Of a stretch of 64,000 nt of DNA, positions 59,547-64,000 are shown piece by piece; position 1 is the first letter of the stretch, and the number at the start of each line of letters is the position of its first letter. The position numbers were made by a program, and so were the translations under genes. Origin of the DNA: Actinomycetospora succinea (GTDB lineage Bacteria; Actinomycetota; Actinomycetes; Mycobacteriales; Pseudonocardiaceae); contig NZ_SNYO01000002.1 of NCBI RefSeq assembly GCF_004363095.1, forward strand, positions 806,001 to 870,000. The letters run 5' to 3'. Under the pieces are notes generated by a model, which did no database searches, was not told where the DNA came from, and was given only the letters and a program-made list of their open reading frames with translations.

Positions 59547-60350
59547 GTGATCGGTGAGCTGGCGCTCGACAGCGCCGCGCAGCGGGTCGGCGACGGGGTC
59601 CACGAGATCGTCCTGTCCGACCGCTGGGGTCTGCTCGACGGCCGGCTCAACGGCGGCTACCAGCTCAGCGTGGCGCTGCGCGCGCTCGCGGCGGAGATCC
59701 CGCTGCCCGACCCGGTCGTCGCCTCGGCGTCCTACCTACGCCCGGCGTGGCCCGGACCGGCCCGGGTGCTCACCGAGGTGGTGCGCGCCGGGCGTCGCCT
59801 GGCCACCGGCACCGCGCGGCTCGTGCAGGCGGGTCCGGACGGGGACGAGCGCGAGGTGCTGCGGCTCGAGGCGACGTTCGCGGACCTCGCCGCCTCGCCC
59901 GCCGACCCCGTCGACCGGACCGCGCCACCCGACCTGCCGCCGCCCGAGGAGTGCCGGACGTTCGGCGGGACGGAGGCGCCTCCGGACGGGGCGACGGTCG
60001 GGCAGCGGATCCGCTACGGCGTGCGGGAGCTGCCCGGCTGGGTGCGCGGGGAGCCGTCGGGGGATCCCGTCGCCGAGTTCCGCTTCGCCTTCGCCGACGG
60101 GTCGGACGCGACGCTGCTCGACCTGGCGTTCGTCGTCGACGGCGCGGCGCCGGTGGTGCTCGAGCTGGGCCGCGGCTCGAGCACCGCCCAGCTCACCGTG
60201 CACCTGCGCGAGCACCCGGCGCCCGGCCCGCTGGTCTGCCGGACGGTGACCAACCACCTCGCCCACGGCCTGCACGACGAGGACGTCGAGGTCTGGGACT
60301 CGCGCGGCGTCCTCGTCGCCCAGTCGCGGCAGCTGGCGCTGCTGCTGTGA
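59547..60350 (+). CDS. Acyl-CoA thioesterase family protein (double hot-dog)
   Basis: 267 residues, GTG start 17 bases after the Lrp gene. DRWGLLDGRLNGGYQLSVALRALAAEIPLPDPVVASASYLRPAWPGPARVLTEVVRAGRRLATGTARLVQAG is the first hot-dog half; the second includes LDLAFVVDGAAPVVLELGRGSSTAQLTVHLREHPAPGPLVCRTVTNHLAHGLHDEDVEVWDSRGVLVAQSRQLALL. This is the TesB-like N-terminal thioesterase type common in actinomycetes. It releases free acids from CoA thioesters. Confidence 0.87.
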   Translation: MIGELALDSAAQRVGDGVHEIVLSDRWGLLDGRLNGGYQLSVALRALAAEIPLPDPVVASASYLRPAWPGPARVLTEVVRAGRRLATGTARLVQAGPDGDEREVLRLEATFADLAASPADPVDRTAPPDLPPPEECRTFGGTEAPPDGATVGQRIRYGVRELPGWVRGEPSGDPVAEFRFAFADGSDATLLDLAFVVDGAAPVVLELGRGSSTAQLTVHLREHPAPGPLVCRTVTNHLAHGLHDEDVEVWDSRGVLVAQSRQLALLL

Positions 60351-60364
60351 GGTGCGCTCCGCGC

Positions 60365-60408
60365 AGGTGAGCAGTATGGACGGCTATAGCCGTCCATACT
60401 GCTCACCT
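60365..60408. repeat. GTGAGC...CTATAG...GCTCAC hairpin, copy 5 (perfect palindrome)
   Basis: A perfect 44-base palindrome, AGGTGAGCAGTATGGACGGC and TA then the complement. Core is again CTATAG. It lies 14 bases after the thioesterase stop and 13 before the end of the convergent radical SAM gene. Confidence 0.85.
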
Positions 60409-60421
60409 GGCCGCAGGCCAC

Positions 60422-61519
60422 CTACGTCCAGTACAGGACGCGGGCCGCGGGGAGGTGCTCGGCGAGCTCGTCCGTCACGTGCGCCCGCAGGTCGGCCATG
60501 ACGTCGTCGGGGTAGACGTGCTTCACCGCGCCGAACTTGCCGCGCTTGGTCTTCCGCTGCTCCGGGTCCATCTCGAGGCGGGTGCGCGGGTACCAGGTGT
60601 CGAGGGTCTCCTTGCTGCCCGGCGTGAAGCGGTGGGTGATGCACTCGGCGGTGAGGTCGAGGTCCTCGACACCGTCGAGCGCCGCGGCGACCCGGGCGAC
60701 GAGGTCGCTGTACGCCGTCCGCCAGTCGCCGACGGGCATGATCGGCGCGATCGTCATCCCCACCGGCCAGCCGGCGCGCGCCATCGTCGCCAGCGCCGCG
60801 ATCCGGGCGCCGACGGGGTCGGTGCCGCCCTCGAACCGGCCGACCACCGACTCGGGACCGAGCGAGAACCGCAGTCGCGTGCGCCCGGCGTGGGGCAGGT
60901 CGAGCAGGCCGGCGACGTCGGCGAACTTCGTCGTCGCGCGGAGCTGCACCCGGCCGCCGAAGTCGTGGGTGCCGACGTGGCGGATCGCGGCGGACAGGCT
61001 GCCGGTGACGTGCTCGATGCCCAGCGGGTCGGTGTAGCAGGACGCCTCGAACGTCGTGCCCTCGTCGGCGCGCGCGGCGTTGGTCGACGTGATCGTCCCG
61101 TGCCCGACGTAGGCGTCCAGGCCGGCGAGGATCTCCTCGAGGTCACCGAACACGCGCGTCACGGGCGGGCCGGTGAGCGAGCCCGCGAGGTAGCAGTACT
61201 GGCAGTGCGCCGGGCAGCCGCGGGCGAGGTCGACGCGCCAGTCGGCGCTCGGCGGGATCGGGTCGAGCCTGCGGGCCGACGCCGGGCTCGTGACGACCGC
61301 GAGGGTCGCCTTCGCGCGGGCGTAGGTCTCGCGCTCGCTCCCGCCGCGCAGGCCGGTGATGCGGTCCCCGCGCAGCAGCTCGACGTCGTCGACGCCGGCC
61401 GCCTCGCAGCGGCGCAGGATCTCGGCGGTGTGGGGGTGCTCCTGGGCGGAGCGGGTGACGAGGACGTGCGCAGGGGTCCAGAGACGGGTGCGCGGCGCGG
61501 CCGCGAGGGGTGTCGTCAT
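60422..61519 (-). CDS. Spore-photoproduct-lyase-like radical SAM protein
   Basis: 365 residues. The radical SAM cluster motif is CX3CX2C at Cys102, Cys106 and Cys109 (RGCPAHCQYCYLAG). The N-terminus RTRLWTPAHVLVTRSAQEHPHTAEILRRC and the C-terminal segments VQLRATTKFADVAGLLDLPHAGRTRLRFSLGP and FGAVKHVYPDD follow the SplB family. In non-spore-forming actinomycetes these proteins are called SPL-like; whether they repair spore photoproduct is unknown. A conserved C-terminal Cys used by SplB is not obvious. Confidence 0.88.
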   Translation of the reverse strand: MTTPLAAAPRTRLWTPAHVLVTRSAQEHPHTAEILRRCEAAGVDDVELLRGDRITGLRGGSERETYARAKATLAVVTSPASARRLDPIPPSADWRVDLARGCPAHCQYCYLAGSLTGPPVTRVFGDLEEILAGLDAYVGHGTITSTNAARADEGTTFEASCYTDPLGIEHVTGSLSAAIRHVGTHDFGGRVQLRATTKFADVAGLLDLPHAGRTRLRFSLGPESVVGRFEGGTDPVGARIAALATMARAGWPVGMTIAPIMPVGDWRTAYSDLVARVAAALDGVEDLDLTAECITHRFTPGSKETLDTWYPRTRLEMDPEQRKTKRGKFGAVKHVYPDDVMADLRAHVTDELAEHLPAARVLYWT

Positions 61520-61663
61520 CGCACCCGGATCAACACCGCGCACGTTCGGCGACTTCCGCCCGGACGGGGTGATTCGGGCGATGGAGAGCGGGATACTCGC
61601 CGACGTCCGGCGGTGTCGCCGGTCACACCACCCCGACAGCCCGACCCACTCCGGGAGGCTCCC

Positions 61664-61879
61664 GTGTCCGCTCCGTCCACCGGCCCCGACCTGCGCCCCG
61701 CCGCGCTCGACGACACCGCGCTCGACGAGCTCCACCGCCTCGAGCAGCGCCTCGGCACGCCCGTCGTGGCCTACGAGTCGACCAGCCCCTACGCGGAGCT
61801 GAGCGACGAGCAGCTCGCCGAGATCCAGCGCACCGAGTCCGCCCTCGGCGTGCGCCTGCTGGCCTACCGTCAGGCCTGA
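61664..61879 (+). CDS. Small protein with a duplicated 16-residue motif
   Basis: 71 residues from a GTG; GGGAGG is five bases upstream. Two similar units occur: ELHRLEQRLGTPVVAY (about 22-37) and EIQRTESALGVRLLAY (about 54-69), each a helix ending in LG then a hydrophobic strand and Ala-Tyr, joined by a short Ser/Asp/Glu segment. I recognise no family. It ends ten bases inside the convergent methyltransferase gene. Confidence 0.6.
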   Translation: MSAPSTGPDLRPAALDDTALDELHRLEQRLGTPVVAYESTSPYAELSDEQLAEIQRTESALGVRLLAYRQA

Positions 61880-62397
61880 TCGCCCCGCACGGCGCGCACG
61901 TGCAGCAGCTGCACCCCGCGCCGCGTCGCCACGTCGATCTCCGGGTCGAACCCGCCCGCGGCCAGGTGGTCGGCGAGCCGGTCGACGACGTCCGTGCGCG
62001 GTGCCGCGCCGCCGTCGGAGCCGTAGACGAGGTGCAGCAGCCCGCCCGGCCGTAGCGCGGTCGCGAGCACCGCGAGCTCGGCGCGCGCCGGGCCGGTCCA
62101 GAACGCGTTGACGTTCACCGCGAGCGCGAGGTCGAACGCCCCCGGGTCGGGCTCGAACGCGGCCAGCGAGGTGGCGCACACGAGACCCCGCCCGGCCAGC
62201 CGGGCCGCGGTCGCCGCGGTGGCCGTCGCGGAGCGGTCGATGCCGGTGTAGTGCCCGCGCGGCAGGCGGTCGACGAGCAGCGCTGCCGCCACCCCGCGCC
62301 CGCACCCCACCTCGAGCACGCGCGCGTCCGGCTCCGGATCGACGAGATCGACGGCGGCGAGGAGCCGGGGCGGGACCGTCATGGCTCGATCCAACAT
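61870..62397 (-). CDS. Class I SAM-dependent methyltransferase
   Basis: 175 residues if the ATG at 62397 is used; GTG 62412 and ATG 62382 are alternatives and no ribosome site decides. Motif I is ARVLEVGCGRGVAAALLVDRLPRGHYTGIDRS, motif IV DLALAVNVNAFWTG and motif VI LRPGGLLHLVYG. It resembles small-molecule methyltransferases; the substrate is unknown. Confidence 0.8.
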   Translation of the reverse strand: MLDRAMTVPPRLLAAVDLVDPEPDARVLEVGCGRGVAAALLVDRLPRGHYTGIDRSATATAATAARLAGRGLVCATSLAAFEPDPGAFDLALAVNVNAFWTGPARAELAVLATALRPGGLLHLVYGSDGGAAPRTDVVDRLADHLAAGGFDPEIDVATRRGVQLLHVRAVRGDQA

Positions 62398-62463
62398 CGA
62401 CCGCACCGTCACCCCATAGAGTGGTCCGGGTCACAGACCAACCCGGAGGCGGAGGTGCGGGGC

Positions 62464-63435
62464 ATGCCCACGGTGGAGACGGTGCGGGGACCGGTGGACG
62501 TCGGCGACCTGGGCACGACGCTGATGCACGAGCACGTCTTCGTGCTGAGCCCGGACGTCATGCAGAACTACGGCGACGAGTACTGGGACGAGGAGGTCCG
62601 GGTCGCCGACGCGATCGACAAGCTGCGCCGGCTGCGCGAGCTCGGCGTCACGACGATCGTCGACCCCACCGTCGTCGGGCTCGGGCGCTACATCCCGCGC
62701 GTGGCCCGGATCAACGCCGAGGTCGACCTCAACATCGTCGTCGCCACCGGGCTCTACACGTTCGACGAGATCCCGCACTTCCTGCACTACCGCGGACCCG
62801 GCACCGTGCTCGGCGGCGACGAGCCGATGACCGAGATGTTCCTCAAGGACATCCGCGAGGGCATCGGTGGCACGGGCGTCAAGGCCGCGTTCCTCAAGGG
62901 CGTCGTCGAGGAGCGCGGTCTCACCCCCGACCAGACCCGCATCCAGCACGCCATCGCCGCCACCCACGTCGAGACCGGTGTGCCGATCACCGTCCACACC
63001 AACGCCGCGGCCCAGACCGGGCGGCTCGCGCTCGACCTCTACGAGCAGGCGGGCGTCGACCTCACCAAGGTCGTCGTCGGGCACGCCGGCGACAGCAACG
63101 ACCTCGACTACCTGCGCGAGATCGCCGACCGTGGCGCCACGATCGGCGCCGACCGCTTCGGCATCGACGTCTTCAACCCGACCGACCAGCGGGTGGCCAC
63201 CATCGCCGCGCTGTGCGCCGAGGGCTACGCCGAGAAGATCGTGCTCGCCCACGACGCCTCCTGCTACATCGACTTCTTCTCCGGCGCGAGCCAGGCGACG
63301 AAGGAGCAGATGCTGCCGAACTGGCACTTCGAGCACATCCACCGCGACGTGCTGCCCATGCTGCGCGAGCAGGGCGTCACCGAGGACCAGCTCACGACGA
63401 TGCTGGTGGAGAACCCGCGGCGGTACTTCTCGTGA
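62464..63435 (+). CDS. Phosphotriesterase-family metal hydrolase (lactonase type)
   Basis: 323 residues. The binuclear metal site of the family is visible: His22 and His24 in TTLMHEHVF, a Lys that is normally carboxylated in AAFLKGVV, His in PITVHTNAA and VVGHAGDSN, and Asp in VLAHDASC. FGIDVFNPTDQR and the C-terminal NPRRYF are also typical. Lactones or phosphotriesters may be its substrates; no phosphate-ester context is visible. It overlaps the acyl-CoA ligase gene by GTGA, so the two probably work together. Confidence 0.9.
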   Translation: MPTVETVRGPVDVGDLGTTLMHEHVFVLSPDVMQNYGDEYWDEEVRVADAIDKLRRLRELGVTTIVDPTVVGLGRYIPRVARINAEVDLNIVVATGLYTFDEIPHFLHYRGPGTVLGGDEPMTEMFLKDIREGIGGTGVKAAFLKGVVEERGLTPDQTRIQHAIAATHVETGVPITVHTNAAAQTGRLALDLYEQAGVDLTKVVVGHAGDSNDLDYLREIADRGATIGADRFGIDVFNPTDQRVATIAALCAEGYAEKIVLAHDASCYIDFFSGASQATKEQMLPNWHFEHIHRDVLPMLREQGVTEDQLTTMLVENPRRYFS

Positions 63436-64000
63436 GCCCCACCCCGCTCGAGCGCGGGTCCGCCCCGTTCGACACCTCCGGCATCACCCGCGGCGCCGAC
63501 GGCGTCGCGCGCTACGACCACCTCGCGCCGTCGGTGGTCGCGATGGTGCGGGCGTCGGTGGAGCGCCACCCGGACGTCGAGGCCGTCGTCGAGATCGGTG
63601 GCGAGCGGGTCACCTACGCGCAGCTGTGGGACCGGGCGGCGCGGGTCGCCGGCGGCCTCGTCTCGCAGGGGGTCGGGCGCGGCGACCGGGTGGCCTCGCT
63701 GCTGCCCGCCGGCCTGGACTGGGTGGTCGGGTTCCTCGGCACCCTGCTGGCCGGGGCCGTCGCGGTGCCCGTGAACACGCGGTTCGCGCCGCCGGAGGTG
63801 TCCTACGTCCTCGAGGACAGCGCGGCAGCGGCCGTGCTGCGGCCCGGCGAGGCGCTCCCGGACGGCTACCCCGAGGCCCTCGACGACCTCGTCCCCGGCG
63901 ACCTCGCCGCGATCTTCTACACGAGCGGCACCACCGGGCGGCCCAAGGGCGCGCGGACCACCCACGGCAACTTCCTGTCCAACGTCGAGACCGCGATCCG
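63432..64000 (+). CDS. AMP-dependent acyl-CoA synthetase (3' end outside window)
   Basis: The first 189 residues are present. GTG start overlaps the hydrolase stop (GTGA). The N-terminal ANL domain opens with HLAPSVVAMVRASVERHPDVEAVVEIGGERVTYAQLWDRAARVAGGLVSQGVGRGDRVASLLP; LAGAVAVPVNTRFAPPEVSYVLEDS follows, and the phosphate-binding loop is IFYTSGTTGRPKGARTTHGN. The gap between these last two blocks is short for the family. It activates a carboxylic acid, perhaps one released by the lactonase-like enzyme. Confidence 0.9.
   Translation, partial: MSPTPLERGSAPFDTSGITRGADGVARYDHLAPSVVAMVRASVERHPDVEAVVEIGGERVTYAQLWDRAARVAGGLVSQGVGRGDRVASLLPAGLDWVVGFLGTLLAGAVAVPVNTRFAPPEVSYVLEDSAAAAVLRPGEALPDGYPEALDDLVPGDLAAIFYTSGTTGRPKGARTTHGNFLSNVETAI

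Noticed and set aside
1-64000. tRNA, rRNA, riboswitch, integrase or transposase genes
   Set aside because: I looked for anticodon-arm and acceptor-stem patterns, known riboswitch cores and DDE or tyrosine-recombinase motifs by eye and found none; a covariance-model scan would be needed to be certain.

Overview
The window is about 64 kb of very GC-rich DNA with short or overlapping gene junctions, many GTG starts and dense GGAGG-type ribosome binding sites. This points to a high-GC actinomycete. Gene content (catechol pathway, KstD-like flavoenzyme, fused indolepyruvate oxidoreductase, CoA-ligases, MT0933-like and TIGR04222-like proteins) fits a soil actinomycete such as the Pseudonocardiaceae; the genus is an inference. 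I see no rRNA, tRNA, CRISPR array, integrase or transposase, and no gene-free stretch longer than about 300 bases.

Layout. 1-9.4 kb: end of an FAD-binding dehydrogenase, two secreted or membrane proteins, an aldo-keto reductase, an alpha/beta hydrolase, two small proteins, a CoA-transferase/flavin-reductase pair with a divergent TetR regulator, and a MetE-like protein. 9.6-16.2 kb: one tightly packed operon running flavin monooxygenase, catA, LysR regulator, catB, catC, pcaD, pcaI, pcaJ. It can take a salicylate-like substrate through catechol to beta-ketoadipyl-CoA; the final thiolase is not in the window. 16.3-26.6 kb: PAS protein, acetoacetyl-CoA synthetase, methyltransferase, MFS transporter with a damaged 5' end, CBS protein, second aldo-keto reductase, VOC protein, glycosyltransferase, and a GntR-TetR fusion regulator divergent from a flavin monooxygenase. 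26.6-35.9 kb: a carbohydrate ABC importer (ATPase, two permeases, lipoprotein) with a divergent LacI regulator, an SRPBCC protein, a two-RCK channel-like protein and a xylulokinase; together these suggest uptake and phosphorylation of a sugar or polyol.

36-39 kb holds the most notable system: a three-gene translationally coupled operon encoding a membrane protein with a Gly/Cys-rich C-terminal tail (TIGR04222-like), a DUF692 multinuclear non-heme iron oxygenase, and a small partner protein. This is the architecture expected of a peptide-modification system in which the membrane protein's own tail is the substrate. It sits beside an hsp20 gene that is flanked by two copies of a palindrome-rich intergenic repeat. 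39-50 kb: DEAD-box helicase (apparently without a standard start codon), SUKH protein, ilvD with a GNAT gene, yceI under a doubled MarR-like operator, a degenerate Ser/Thr kinase with an acidic extracellular tail, YihY-like protein and pyrophosphatase. 50-64 kb: ABM protein, DUF3500 protein, carboxylesterase, MT0933-like antitoxin, SDR, DUF3224, OsmC, a 1184-residue indolepyruvate oxidoreductase with a divergent Lrp regulator, thioesterase, spore-photolyase-like radical SAM protein, methyltransferase, phosphotriesterase-like hydrolase and the start of an acyl-CoA ligase.

Two families of dispersed intergenic repeats run through the window: long hairpins with GTGAGC ends and mostly a CTATAG core (five copies, four at convergent gene ends), and a mosaic of odd-length palindromes (four copies, one supplying the last codons of a gene).
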